Shown: in pieces, positions 54,601 to 64,000 of the stretch
Numbering within the stretch: position 1 is the first letter of the stretch
How the letters are laid out: each line of letters opens with the position of its first letter
Origin: Candidatus Sulfotelmatobacter sp.
Lineage (GTDB): Bacteria; Vulcanimicrobiota; Vulcanimicrobiia; Vulcanimicrobiales; Vulcanimicrobiaceae
Reading direction: 5' to 3'
Length of the DNA: 64,000 nucleotides
Assembly (NCBI GenBank): GCA_035504415.1
Contig: DATJRY010000017.1
Location: 397,263 to 461,262, forward strand
Notes under the pieces: generated by a model
What the model was told of the DNA's origin: nothing
What the model saw: only the letters and a program-made list of their open reading frames with translations
Databases searched by the model: none
Made by a program: the position numbers and the translations under genes

Positions 54601-55767
54601 GTGCAGTTCCTCACCGTCAACGCCGGCTCGACCTCGGTCAAGGTCGAGCGATACGAGCTGGCGTCGGGTACGCTTCCCTCGCTCGACGAACCACCGGCGG
54701 CCGTCCTCAGCCGCTGCTTCGCTCCGACCGCGGCGGAGGAGGTGCTGCCGGCGCTGCTGCGCGACGGCGACGTGGTCGCCCATCGCGTCGTGGCCGTGCC
54801 GCCCGATTGGAACGCGGTCACGACGTTCGACGCCGCCGCCGCCGATCGGATGGGGACCGCTGCCGGCAGCGCGCCGCTGCACGACGCGCTCGCGTTGCGG
54901 CTGCGCGCCGTGGTCGCGCACGCGGACCCGACGGTCGTACAGGTCGCCGTCGCCGACAGCGCGTTCCACCGCACCTTGCCGGCTGCCGCCACGACCTACG
55001 CGGTCCCGCGCGCATGGACGCGGGTGGGCCTGCGGCGCCGCGGCTATCACGGCTTGAGCCATGAGTACGCGGTGCACCGCGGCGCGCGGCTCGCCGGTCT
55101 GGACGTCCGGCGCTGCCGCGCGGCGACGCTGCACCTCGGCGGCGGGTCGTCGCTGTGCGCGATTCGCGACGGGGCCAGCATCGATACGACGATGGGGCTG
55201 ACCCCGCTCGAGGGGGTTCCGATGGCGACGCGCTGCGGCGCGGTCGATCCGGGCCTCCTGCTCGAGGCGTTGCGGCGCGGCGCGACGCCCGCCTCGCTCG
55301 AGCGCATTCTCGAGCGGGAGTCCGGCCTGCTGGGTATCTCGGGCCGCAGCGGCGACGTGCGCGTCCTGCTCGATGCCGCCGACGATCCCGATGCGCGCTT
55401 GGCGCTCGACGTCTTGGCCTGGCGGGTGCGCACGTCGTTGGGCGCGATCGTGGCCGCGCTGGGCCGCGTCGACCTGGTCGTCTTCACCGGCGGGATCGGC
55501 GAGAACGTGCCGGCGCTGCGCGCCGCGGCGATCGCGGGACTCGAAGGGCACGGCGCGCAGCTCGACGAGCGGGTCAATCGCCACCAAGGCGGGGACGGTC
55601 GGATCGACGCGGCGTCGAGCACGATCGCCGTCGCGGTCGTCACGGCGCGGGAGGGCTGGCAGCTAGCGCGCTTCGCCGCTCGATTCCTCGCCGCGGACGG
55701 ACACTTCGCCCAAGAGGACGTCGATCTGCTCGAGCGCCCGCAGGACGAGATCCAGGCGTTCGGGTGA
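54601..55767 (+). CDS. ackA: Acetate kinase
   Basis: A 388-residue ASKHA-fold kinase converting acetyl phosphate plus ADP to acetate plus ATP (reversible). Recognised by FLTVNAGSTSVKV at the N-terminus, FHRTLPAAA with the conserved region before the YGFHG-like RRRGYHGLSHEYAV, LHLGGGSSLCAI and the phosphate motif FTGGIGENVPALR; slightly shorter than the usual 400 residues. Starts at GTG without ribosome site behind a three-repeat promoter. Uses the product of phosphoketolase encoded at 50618. The 3' end overlaps the H-box gene on the other strand by 105 bp. Confidence 0.93.
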   Translation: MQFLTVNAGSTSVKVERYELASGTLPSLDEPPAAVLSRCFAPTAAEEVLPALLRDGDVVAHRVVAVPPDWNAVTTFDAAAADRMGTAAGSAPLHDALALRLRAVVAHADPTVVQVAVADSAFHRTLPAAATTYAVPRAWTRVGLRRRGYHGLSHEYAVHRGARLAGLDVRRCRAATLHLGGGSSLCAIRDGASIDTTMGLTPLEGVPMATRCGAVDPGLLLEALRRGATPASLERILERESGLLGISGRSGDVRVLLDAADDPDARLALDVLAWRVRTSLGAIVAALGRVDLVVFTGGIGENVPALRAAAIAGLEGHGAQLDERVNRHQGGDGRIDAASSTIAVAVVTAREGWQLARFAARFLAADGHFAQEDVDLLERPQDEIQAFG

Positions 55768-55854
55768 GGGCGCGATGACGCCGTCGCGAAACGCCTCGAC
55801 GTTCGCCACCGCGACCGCCAGCTGGTTGCGGATCTCGTGCAGCGCCGCTCTCAC
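55663..55854 (-). CDS. Stand-alone histidine-phosphoacceptor (H-box) protein, 63 residues
   Basis: A 63-residue protein made only of a HisKA-like hairpin. LHEIRNQLAVAVANVEAF matches a kinase H-box (phosphoacceptor candidate His6 in HEIRN), followed by a second helix SPERLDLVLRALEQIDVLL. No ATP-binding domain follows. The GTG start overlaps the stop of the response regulator (GTGA), arguing that it is real and made with its partner. Overlaps the end of ackA antisense by 105 bp. Structurally it could act like Spo0B, a dimeric phosphotransferase evolved from a kinase, linking the hybrid kinase to the regulator. This role is inference; a degenerate kinase remnant is the alternative. Confidence 0.65.
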   Translation of the reverse strand: MRAALHEIRNQLAVAVANVEAFRDGVIAPSPERLDLVLRALEQIDVLLGEVSVRGEESSGEAR

Positions 55855-56561
55855 GCGGGTGCGATCATCTTGTAGCCCACCCCGAAGACGGTGATGACGT
55901 AGCGCGGACGTGTCGGATCGGCCTCGATGCGCGCGCGCAGGTTCGCCACGTGGCGGTCGAGCGTGCGATCGTAGACGTCGCCGTCGACGCTGACCCGCTC
56001 GATCAGCTGCTCGCGGGTCAGCGTCTGGCCGACGTGCTCGGCCAAGACGTCGAGCAGCTTGAACTGCGTCGGCGTGAGCATGACCGGTTTGCCGTCGACG
56101 GTGACTTCGTGGCCGACCGGGTCGATCGCGATCCCGCCGACGCGGCGAATCGTGCGCGCGGCGGCCGCCGGCGAGGTTGCCCCGCGCTCCGCGCGGCGCA
56201 GGACGGTTCGTACGCGCGCCACCACCTCGCGCGGACTGAACGGTTTGGCGACGTAGTCGTCGGCCCCGAGCTCCAGACCGACGACGCGGTCGATCTCCTC
56301 GCCGCGGGCGGTCAGCATGATGATCGGCACGTCACGGGTGGCTCGCACGCGGCGCAGCACGTCGGTGCCCGGAAAGCCCGGCAAGTTGATGTCCAGGATC
56401 AACAGGTCGGGGTGGTGCTGCTCGTCCAACGCGACGGCGGTCGGCCCGTCGGCGGCGCGCAGCACGCTGAAGCCGTCCTCGATCAGGTAGTGCTCGAGGA
56501 CGTCGACCAGAGCGGGCTCGTCGTCGACGAGCAGCACGGTTCGGGCACGCGCGCTTTCCAC
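55851..56561 (-). CDS. OmpR/PhoB-type response regulator
   Basis: A 236-residue two-domain regulator. The receiver (1-120) has the acidic pair in LLVDDEPA, phosphoacceptor Asp57 in LLILDINLPG, Thr84 in MLTARG and Lys107 in VAKPF. The winged helix (about 140-236) reads LTPTQFKLLDVLAEHVGQ and ends TVFGVGYKM. Members of this family bind direct repeats about 11 bp apart, exactly what is seen upstream of ackA, uspA, the ba3 oxidase and two small genes. No sensor kinase is directly linked; the H-box gene follows with a GTGA overlap. Starts at GTG 56561. I find no such repeat before its own gene. Confidence 0.9.
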   Translation of the reverse strand: MESARARTVLLVDDEPALVDVLEHYLIEDGFSVLRAADGPTAVALDEQHHPDLLILDINLPGFPGTDVLRRVRATRDVPIIMLTARGEEIDRVVGLELGADDYVAKPFSPREVVARVRTVLRRAERGATSPAAAARTIRRVGGIAIDPVGHEVTVDGKPVMLTPTQFKLLDVLAEHVGQTLTREQLIERVSVDGDVYDRTLDRHVANLRARIEADPTRPRYVITVFGVGYKMIAPA

Positions 56562-56611
56562 GGTACCCGAGCGTTCACGGGTCCGGCGCGCGCCGACCTT
56601 CTGCGCCCGCG

Positions 56612-57115
56612 TCACCCCGGACCGATGGCGGCGCGGCGGTCGGCTTTCTCCCGTTCCTCGAGCCGATAGGCGGTCTCCAAGAAGATGCCGAGGTCGTCCA
56701 ACAGTTGGCGGCAGACGCGCTCGGCGACCGCGTGGCCGACGGCCAGGTCGAACGCCGCCCCCACCGCGCCGCCCGGCGGCTCGTAGCCACCCTGCAAGTC
56801 GAGGATGCAGGACGTGTAGTCGTCGTCGCCGTCGACGCTCAGGGTGCCGTGGAAGACCGGAAACGGGCCCTGGCCGGTCGCTTGCCACGAGAGCTGGTAC
56901 GAGGCGACCATCGTCGCACGATCGTCGGCTCGCCGGATGTGCACGGCGCAGTCGCGTTCCAGCTCGAACGCGGCGAGGCCGGCGATCTCGAGCGGTGCCC
57001 GTAAGGTCAGGACGGTCTGGTCGCCGCGGCGGTGACCGGCCAGGAACCGGTCGATGAAGCCCGGCGCGAGGCCGACGGCGCAGGCGACGGGACGGCGGAG
57101 GTGCAGCTGGCTCAT
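56612..57115 (-). CDS. SRPBCC-like protein
   Basis: A 167-residue protein with a START/SRPBCC-like pattern: ELERDCAVHIRRADD, then SYQLSWQATGQGPFPVFHGTL, the segment YTSCILDLQGGYEPPGGAVG and a long C-terminal helix (FDLAVGHAVAERVCRQLLDDLG). Related proteins often lie beside UspA genes. Function unknown, probably ligand binding. The ATG at 57115 has no ribosome site; its promoter carries the GTTC repeats, divergent from that of the ba3 oxidase. Confidence 0.65.
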   Translation of the reverse strand: MSQLHLRRPVACAVGLAPGFIDRFLAGHRRGDQTVLTLRAPLEIAGLAAFELERDCAVHIRRADDRATMVASYQLSWQATGQGPFPVFHGTLSVDGDDDYTSCILDLQGGYEPPGGAVGAAFDLAVGHAVAERVCRQLLDDLGIFLETAYRLEEREKADRRAAIGPG

Positions 57116-57165
57116 GGTTCGAGCGTAACGACCGGCGCGGCACGGCTCGCGAAGGCCGCGCGAAC
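57116..57165 (-). promoter_or_regulatory. Direct-repeat promoter of the SRPBCC-like gene
   Basis: Read on the minus strand: GTTCGCGCGGC (from 57165), CTTCGCGAGCC (from 57154) and the weaker GTGCCGCGCCG (from 57143), in 11-bp steps. They start 38, 27 and 16 bp before TACGCT (57127-57122), which is 6 bp before the ATG. Same geometry as the other four. Confidence 0.6.
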
Positions 57166-57169
57166 GCCC

Positions 57170-57220
57170 GTTCACGCGCCGTTCCGAAGTTCGCCACCGA
57201 GCGCTGCTAGGCTCACCGAC
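57170..57220 (+). promoter_or_regulatory. Direct-repeat promoter of the ba3 oxidase operon
   Basis: GTTCACGCGCC (57170-57180) and GTTCCGAAGTT (57181-57191) start 38 and 27 bp before TAGGCT (57208-57213), which is 7 bp before the ATG. A third unit in the 16-bp position is degenerate. Same distances as at acetate kinase (51 and 40 bp to the start codon). Confidence 0.65.
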
Positions 57221-57361
57221 ATGCAATCTGACGACGTGCCCGTCGCGGAGACTTCCGTCGACGAGCCTCTTCCCTTGACCATGCGGTTCGTGCTGACCAT
57301 CGGCGCGTGCATCCTCGTCGGCTGGTGTCTCATGTACGCGCTGCTGCGCGCGCGGTGGTGA
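57221..57361 (+). CDS. cbaD: Small membrane subunit of ba3-type cytochrome oxidase (subunit IIa-like)
   Basis: A 46-residue protein with one predicted membrane helix (about 20-42, MRFVLTIGACILVGWCLMYALL) after an acidic N-terminus. Its size, single helix and place just before subunits II and I match subunit IIa of ba3 oxidases (the Thermus cbaD gene order is IIa, II, I). Too short for firm sequence homology, so the call rests on position and topology. Next gene starts 2 bp after its stop. Confidence 0.65.
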   Translation: MQSDDVPVAETSVDEPLPLTMRFVLTIGACILVGWCLMYALLRARW

Positions 57362-57363
57362 GG

Positions 57364-57831
57364 ATGCACGTCCACCGCCTCGAGCGCATCTGGATCGGCA
57401 TGGGCCTAGCGATGCTGGTGTTCTTCATCGCGGTGATCGCGACGTCGGCCGTCGTCGACGGCTTCGTTCCGCCCAGCCGCACGCAAACGATCGACCCGGC
57501 CAAGGTCTCCTCGACCCCGCCGTTCGACCACCCGGGTCTGCACCAGATCGGGCCCGGTCAGTACGAGGCCTACTACGTCGGACACATCTTCTCGTGGGAC
57601 CCGGCGACGATCACCGTCCCGACCGGCGCCCACGTCACCTTCTACCTGACCAGCACCGACGTGATGCACGGCTTCTCGATCCCCGAGACCGGCGTCAACG
57701 CGTCGGTCACGCCCGGCTGGGTGAACGCCGTCTCACAGACCTTCCGCAAGCCCGGCACGTACCTGGTGCTCTGCAACGAGTACTGCGGCGCCGGCCATCA
57801 GCTCATGGCCGCCAAGGTGATCGTGCAATGA
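57364..57831 (+). CDS. cbaB: ba3-type cytochrome c oxidase subunit II
   Basis: A 155-residue protein with one N-terminal membrane helix (about 10-31) and a periplasmic cupredoxin domain with the CuA site: His102 (VMHGF), then CNEYCGAGHQLM giving Cys137, Cys141, His145 and Met148. Compact size and one helix are typical of ba3 (type B) oxidases, while A-type subunit II usually has two. It receives electrons from cytochrome c. The stop overlaps the start of subunit I. Confidence 0.9.
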   Translation: MHVHRLERIWIGMGLAMLVFFIAVIATSAVVDGFVPPSRTQTIDPAKVSSTPPFDHPGLHQIGPGQYEAYYVGHIFSWDPATITVPTGAHVTFYLTSTDVMHGFSIPETGVNASVTPGWVNAVSQTFRKPGTYLVLCNEYCGAGHQLMAAKVIVQ

Positions 57832-59501
57832 GGGTCACGACCTCCCCGCGCGCCGGGTCGACCGATGCGCTCGCGCTCTCCAAGGCCGAGGGCGATCTGG
57901 TCGCGCTCAGCCACGTCTACACCGCGACGCTGGTACTCGGCCTGGGCGCGCTGTTCGGCCTGCTGCAGGGCTTCACGCGCGCGAACTGGATCGTCATGCC
58001 GGCCTGGTTCGACTACTACCGGATGCTGACCGCGCACGGCGTGCTGATGGCGCTGGTCTTCACGACGTTCTTCATCACCGGCTTGTTCACGTACTGCGTC
58101 TACCACGCGATCCCGCGGGTGCGCTCGACGCTGGTCAACCGGATCGGCTACGTCGTCATGCTGATCGGCACCGTGATGGCGACGATCACGATCCTGAGCG
58201 GGAACGCGAGCGTCCTCTACACGTTCTACGCGCCGCTCAAGGCCAGCCCGTTCTTCTATCTGGGCGCGACGCTGCTGGTGGCCGGGACCTGGTTCGTCGC
58301 CTACGACGTGTTCGAGAACGTGGTGTGGTTCAAGCGGCACCATCCCGGCGAGCGCGTCCCGCTGCCCGCGTTCATGGCGGCGACCACCATGGCGATGTGG
58401 GTGATCGCGACCCTGGGCGTCGTCGCGGAGATGCTGATCCTCTTGCCGTGGTCGCTCGGCTGGACGCCGGGCGTCGACGTCGAGCTGACCCGCATGCTGT
58501 TCTGGTACTTCGGCCACCCGCTGGTCTACTTCTGGATCATGGCGGCGTACACGATCTGGTACGCCGTCGTCCCGACGACCTACAAAGGCACCATCTTCAG
58601 CGACGCGCTGACGCGGCTGGCGTTCATCCTGCTGCTGCTGCTCTCGACGCCGGTCGGGCTGCACCACCAGTACCTCGACCCCGGCATCTCGGCGGGCTGG
58701 AAGTTTCTGCACACCGTGCTGACCTTCGGCGTCGTCGTGCCCTCGTTCATGACCGCGTTCGCGATCTTCGCCTCGTTCGAGCGCGCGGCGCGGAACGCGG
58801 GCGTGCGCGGCTTCATCGCCACCGTGCGGTGGCTGCCGTGGCGGGATCCGGTCTTCGCCGGCCCGGCGTTCGGGATGATCCTGTTCATCTTCGGCGGCTT
58901 CGGCGGCATCGTGAACAACTCGTACTCGATGGACGTGCTGGTGCACAACACGATGTGGATCGTCGGTCACTTCCACATCACGGTGGGCGGACCGGCCGCG
59001 CTGACGTTCATCGGCGCGTCGTACCGGCTCGTTCCGCAGCTGACCGGGCGGCGTCTGTTCGCGCCGAAGCTGGCGCTCACGTCGATCTACACCTGGTTCG
59101 TCGGGATGGCGGTCATGTCGCTCTCGATGCACTGGGCCGGGCTGCTGGGCGCGCCGCGGCGCACGTCCGACGTCTCGTACCTGGGCGCGCAGGCCGCGCA
59201 GCTCTGGCACCCCGAGATGGTCGGCGCGGCCGTGGGCGGCGCGCTGGTCGCACTGGGCGTGCTGTTCTTCGTGATCGTCGCGACCGGGACGTTCCTCACC
59301 GATCCGGTCCGCGACGAGCACCAGCCGGAGCTCTCGTTCGCGCCGGCCGATCCGCACGCCGGCCCGACGCCGGCGCTGTTCGACCAGACCGGCCGCTGGG
59401 CGCTGCTCGCGCTGCTGGTGGCGGTGATCTCGTACGCCGGACCGCTGGCGCAGCAGCTCGGCGCGCACGCGTACCTCGCGCCGGGCATGCGCACGTGGTA
59501 G
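57828..59501 (+). CDS. cbaA: ba3-type cytochrome c oxidase subunit I
   Basis: A 557-residue catalytic subunit with 13 or so membrane helices. Ligands are visible: low-spin heme His70 (MLTAHGVLMA) and His383, CuB His230 with crosslink Tyr234 (YFGHPLVYFW), His279-His280 (GLHHQY) and high-spin heme His381 (GHFHITVGG). Spacing equals that of Thermus ba3 (His72, 233, Tyr237, 282, 283, 384, 386) with an offset of 2-3. Type B oxidases have high oxygen affinity and lack the D channel. Reduces O2 to water and pumps protons. Confidence 0.93.
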   Translation: MRVTTSPRAGSTDALALSKAEGDLVALSHVYTATLVLGLGALFGLLQGFTRANWIVMPAWFDYYRMLTAHGVLMALVFTTFFITGLFTYCVYHAIPRVRSTLVNRIGYVVMLIGTVMATITILSGNASVLYTFYAPLKASPFFYLGATLLVAGTWFVAYDVFENVVWFKRHHPGERVPLPAFMAATTMAMWVIATLGVVAEMLILLPWSLGWTPGVDVELTRMLFWYFGHPLVYFWIMAAYTIWYAVVPTTYKGTIFSDALTRLAFILLLLLSTPVGLHHQYLDPGISAGWKFLHTVLTFGVVVPSFMTAFAIFASFERAARNAGVRGFIATVRWLPWRDPVFAGPAFGMILFIFGGFGGIVNNSYSMDVLVHNTMWIVGHFHITVGGPAALTFIGASYRLVPQLTGRRLFAPKLALTSIYTWFVGMAVMSLSMHWAGLLGAPRRTSDVSYLGAQAAQLWHPEMVGAAVGGALVALGVLFFVIVATGTFLTDPVRDEHQPELSFAPADPHAGPTPALFDQTGRWALLALLVAVISYAGPLAQQLGAHAYLAPGMRTW

Positions 59502-60199
59502 CAGCGCTGGCGCTGCTGCTGGCGACGGCGTCGCCGTTCGTTCCCGAGGAACGGATCGGCGACGCCGTCCCGGACATCCCGCTCGTCGCGCAGGACGGCC
59601 GCCCGTTCTCGCTCGCGCGCGGCGCCGGGCGCGTGCAGGTGGTGACGTTCGTCTACACGCGCTGCGGCGACGAACGCGCGTGTCCGGCGGCGTCGGGGAA
59701 GTTCGCGTGGCTGCAGCGCCATCTCGGAGCCGCGCCGATTCGCTTGGTCGAGATCACGCTCGACCCGGCCTACGACACGCCCGCCGTGCTGCGCCGGTAC
59801 GGGCGCGCGTTCGGCGAGGACCCGGCGCGCTGGACGCTCGTGACCGGCCGGCCGGACGACGTCGCCGACCTCGCGACCCGGCTCGGCATCGCGACGCGCC
59901 GAACGGCGCCGCTGACGATCGTCCACACCGAGGCGGCGATCGTGATCGCGCCGGACGGCACGATCGCCGAGCGCGTCGCGGGCGCGGATTGGGATCCGCT
60001 CGACGTCCTGGCGCTGGCGCGCGCGCGCGCCGAGCAGCGCATCGCGCCGCTCACCGCGCTGCGGTTGTGGCTGGCCGCCGCGGCGGCCACCTGCGGCGCG
60101 GCGTCGGCCGGTCTTTCCGGCGCCGCGATGCTGGGCGTCTTGGCGTTGACGACGGCGCTCGTCGCGGCCGTCTTCGTTCGCGCGCTGCGCGCGCGCTGA
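59495..60199 (+). CDS. Sco/SenC family protein with C-terminal membrane helices
   Basis: A 234-residue protein. A short signal or anchor (about 1-16) leads to PDIPLVAQDGRPFSL and the thioredoxin-like fold with a Cys-x5-Cys copper site in YTRCGDERACP (the subgroup spacing), then the distal His in TIVHTEAAIVI. Unusually, the C-terminus has two hydrophobic segments (about residues 187-208 and 210-230), probably membrane anchors. Sco proteins deliver copper to the CuA site of the preceding subunit II. GTG start; overlaps subunit I by 7 bp. Confidence 0.82.
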   Translation: MVAALALLLATASPFVPEERIGDAVPDIPLVAQDGRPFSLARGAGRVQVVTFVYTRCGDERACPAASGKFAWLQRHLGAAPIRLVEITLDPAYDTPAVLRRYGRAFGEDPARWTLVTGRPDDVADLATRLGIATRRTAPLTIVHTEAAIVIAPDGTIAERVAGADWDPLDVLALARARAEQRIAPLTALRLWLAAAAATCGAASAGLSGAAMLGVLALTTALVAAVFVRALRAR

Positions 60200-60222
60200 A
60201 GCACCCCACGCGATGCCGGCGA

Positions 60223-60734
60223 TCACGGCGCCGGCGTGGCGGGGACGAGCTCGACGTAGGGTGTGGTGGGCGAATCGTCCGGGCCGAGATCCTTCGGTGC
60301 CGGCGTGCCGGCCGGCCCGAGCGCGCGGATGAAGCGGTAGATCGCGCGTTGATCCGCGTCGCTGAGGGAGCGCACGTCGTGCCAGGTCATCGGCGGATGG
60401 CCGCCGCGGGTGCGGACCGCCGCCAGCCACTGTTCCTCGTCGATCTGCTGGAAACGCAGGCGCACGTTGGCCGGATACGCGGTTCCCCACGGGCCGCGAA
60501 AGCCGATCGCCGAGCCGGTCATCCAGCGTTCGGCCGGGAGCATCGCGTCCGAGTCACGCCACCCCGGCGTGTGGCAGTCGTTGCAGGCGCCGAACGCGAC
60601 CAGCGCGCGCCCGCGGGCGAGCACGTCGCTCGCACCCGCGTCGACGGCCGCCGCGCGCGGCGTGGCGTCGAGTGCGGTCAGCGCGAGCAGCGCGAGCAGC
60701 GCGGCGGCACCGAGCAGCGGAGGAGTGGAACGCT

Positions 60735-60738
<4 letters not shown>
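60223..60738 (-). CDS. Periplasmic c-type cytochrome
   Basis: A 171-residue exported protein: signal peptide (about 1-32), one heme site CNDCH (Cys52, Cys55, His56) and a possible axial Met in HPPMTWHD (about residue 117). The long mature part (WRDSDAMLPAERWMTGSAIG, ANVRLRFQQIDEEQWLA) is like diheme-type or electron-transfer cytochromes with one heme retained. The ATG overlaps the stop of the exporter permease (ATGA), so it is made together with a MacAB-like exporter. It faces the Sco gene, separated by 23 bp. Confidence 0.82.
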
Positions 60739-62655
<1,917 letters not shown>

Positions 62656-62659
<4 letters not shown>

Positions 62660-64000
62660 CGCCGCGCGCCGGCGCTGGTCAGCGAGCTCGACGTTCGCGT
62701 CAGTGCCGAGGCCGGCGCCGGCGTCGCGGACGCGGCGCGTTCGCTCGCGTCGGCGACGATCAGCGGGTCGCCGGCGTTCAACGCGCCGCGCAGGGGCGTG
62801 ACCGCCGCTTGCGTCTCGCTGACGAGGACGATGCGTACCGGCACGAGCTGCGGTTGACCCGCGCGGAGCACGAAGACGCGGCCGGTGCGCCCGGCGACGA
62901 CCGTGCGCGTGACGGACGCCATCGTGGTGCCCCACGGCGAGGTCGACGCCGTCGAGGGATGCTGCGTGCCGCCGGCCGGGGGCGCCCACTGCAGCGCCTC
63001 GAGCGGCACGATCAGCGCGCCCGTCACGCTCGCGACGTGAATGGTCGCGTTGGCCGTCATGCCCGGATAGAGCGCGCCGTCGCGGTTGTCGACGTAGACG
63101 ACGGTGTCGTAGGTGACGACGTTGTTGACGGTCGTCGGGTTCTGTCGCACCTGGTAGACGACGCCGTGGAAGGTGCGGTTCGGATAGGCCAGCACGGTGA
63201 AGTCGGCGATCGCGCCGGCGCGGATGCCGCCGACGTCCGGCTCGCCGACGGCGATGTCGACCTCCATCTTCGAGAGGTCTTGTGCGATCGAGAACAGCGT
63301 CGGCGTTTGGAAGCTCGCCGCGACCGTTTGTCCGATCGAGATGTTGCGCGCGATGACCGTGCCGTTCACCGGTGAGGTGATCACGCTTTGGCGGACGTTG
63401 TAGTCGGCTTGCGCGACCTGCGCGCGCTCGACGTCGACGGCCGCGGCGGCGGCGCTCGCGCTCGCGTCGGCGCTGCGGGCCTGGGCGTCGCCGGCGGCGG
63501 CGGTCGCCTCTTGCGCGGCGAGCTGCGCGCGAGCCTGCTCGACCGCCAAGCGCGCCGCCGCGTAGGCGGCCTGGGCGGCGACCGCGGCCGAGACGTCGGC
63601 GTCGGTCTGGTTTTGTGCGATGTAGCCGCGCGCGAGCAGGGCGCGGTCGCGTCGAACGGTGAGGTTCGCGAAGTCGAGCGCGGCTTTGGCCTTCCCGACC
63701 TGCGCGACCGCGGACGCGAGCGCGGCGCGGTCGGCGGCCGCGTTCCGGCCGGCGGCGACGAAGGTCTGCCGCGCGCTCTGCGCCGTGGCGACGCCGGCTG
63801 CGAACTGACGCTGGGACTGCGTCTGCGCCGCGCTGGCCTGGTCGTACGCATCGCGGAAGGTCGTCGGGTCGATCTTCGCCATCACCTGGCCGGCCCGGAC
63901 CTGCGAGTTGTAGTCGACGTCCAGCTCGGCGATCGTCCCGGAGACTTGGGTGCCGACCAGGATCAAGTTCTGCGGATTGACGGTGCCTTCGGCCGTAACC
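62656..64000 (-). CDS. Periplasmic adaptor (MacA/HlyD-like), N-terminus outside window
   Basis: At least 448 residues; the frame continues past the edge with VTAEGTVNPQ and LILVGTQVSGTIAEL, the barrel-sandwich start typical of MacA (the signal/anchor is beyond the window). Then a long Ala/Gln-rich coiled coil (about 60-200, QASAAQTQSQRQFAAGVATA), a second lipoyl half (VITSPVNGTVIARNISIGQT) and a beta-barrel (FTVLAYPNRTFHGVVYQVRQ). It would connect the inner-membrane MacB-like pump to an outer-membrane channel. Its stop overlaps the ATPase start. Confidence 0.88.

Noticed and set aside
57116..57140. GGTTCGAGC near 57116 as part of a tRNA T-arm
   Set aside because: No matching acceptor, D or anticodon arms around it; the gap is only 105 bp and is explained by two promoters.

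Overview
The window is GC-rich bacterial chromosome, densely packed and mostly organised in short operons whose genes overlap by 4 bp (ATGA or GTGA junctions). I see no tRNA, rRNA, CRISPR array, transposase or phage gene. The gene mix is: Hut genes, quinoprotein dehydrogenases with a cytochrome domain at the front, a sedolisin protease among beta-propeller lipoproteins, and a ba3-type oxidase. It points to an aerobic heterotroph with a periplasm. It resembles what I know of Candidatus Eremiobacterota/Vulcanimicrobiota, but that placement is inference from gene content only.

Layout. 1-8.8 kb: histidine utilisation (end of a probable hutH, hutG, then hutI and hutF divergent), interrupted by a dienelactone hydrolase-like gene and two tandem chemoreceptors. 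8.8-14.1 kb: an FUSC transporter, a PQQ dehydrogenase with N-terminal cytochrome c, and small secreted or zinc-binding proteins. 14.1-18.5 kb: acyl-CoA ligase, acyl-CoA dehydrogenase and an SDR. 18.5-22 kb: PhyH-like dioxygenase, MarC, an ArsR/AHSA1 pair and a secreted hydrolase facing a clear operator-promoter. 22-34.1 kb: five coupled lipoprotein genes on the minus strand (including an S53 protease and two propellers), facing a BTAD/AAA/TPR regulator and a LuxR-type regulator. 34.1-41.3 kb: an M24-fold hydrolase, a complete branched-chain-type ABC transporter, RidA and a hydroxyacid dehydrogenase, probably one uptake and catabolic operon. 41.3-48.6 kb: hemerythrin, a zinc-ribbon protein with a long leader and strong terminator, MoxR plus VWA proteins, a second PQQ dehydrogenase and an MFS exporter. 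48.6-60.2 kb: TetR, then a stress and energy cluster (UspA, phosphoketolase, acetate kinase, hybrid kinase, response regulator, a 63-residue H-box protein, ba3 oxidase, Sco). 60.2-64 kb: a MacAB-like exporter operon ending in a cytochrome c gene and running off the window.

The most interesting signal is in the 49.2-57.3 kb cluster. Five promoters there (small protein, UspA-phosphoketolase, acetate kinase, SRPBCC-like protein, ba3 oxidase) carry GTTC-type direct repeats with 11-bp spacing. The repeats start exactly 16, 27 and/or 38 bp before a -10-like hexamer that sits 6-7 bp before the start codon, so the mRNAs would be leaderless. The same cluster encodes an OmpR-type response regulator, a family that binds 11-bp direct repeats, together with a tiny histidine-phosphoacceptor protein and a hybrid kinase that lacks its own Hpt domain. 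Together they could form a His-Asp-His-Asp phosphorelay controlling acetyl-phosphate metabolism and a terminal oxidase.
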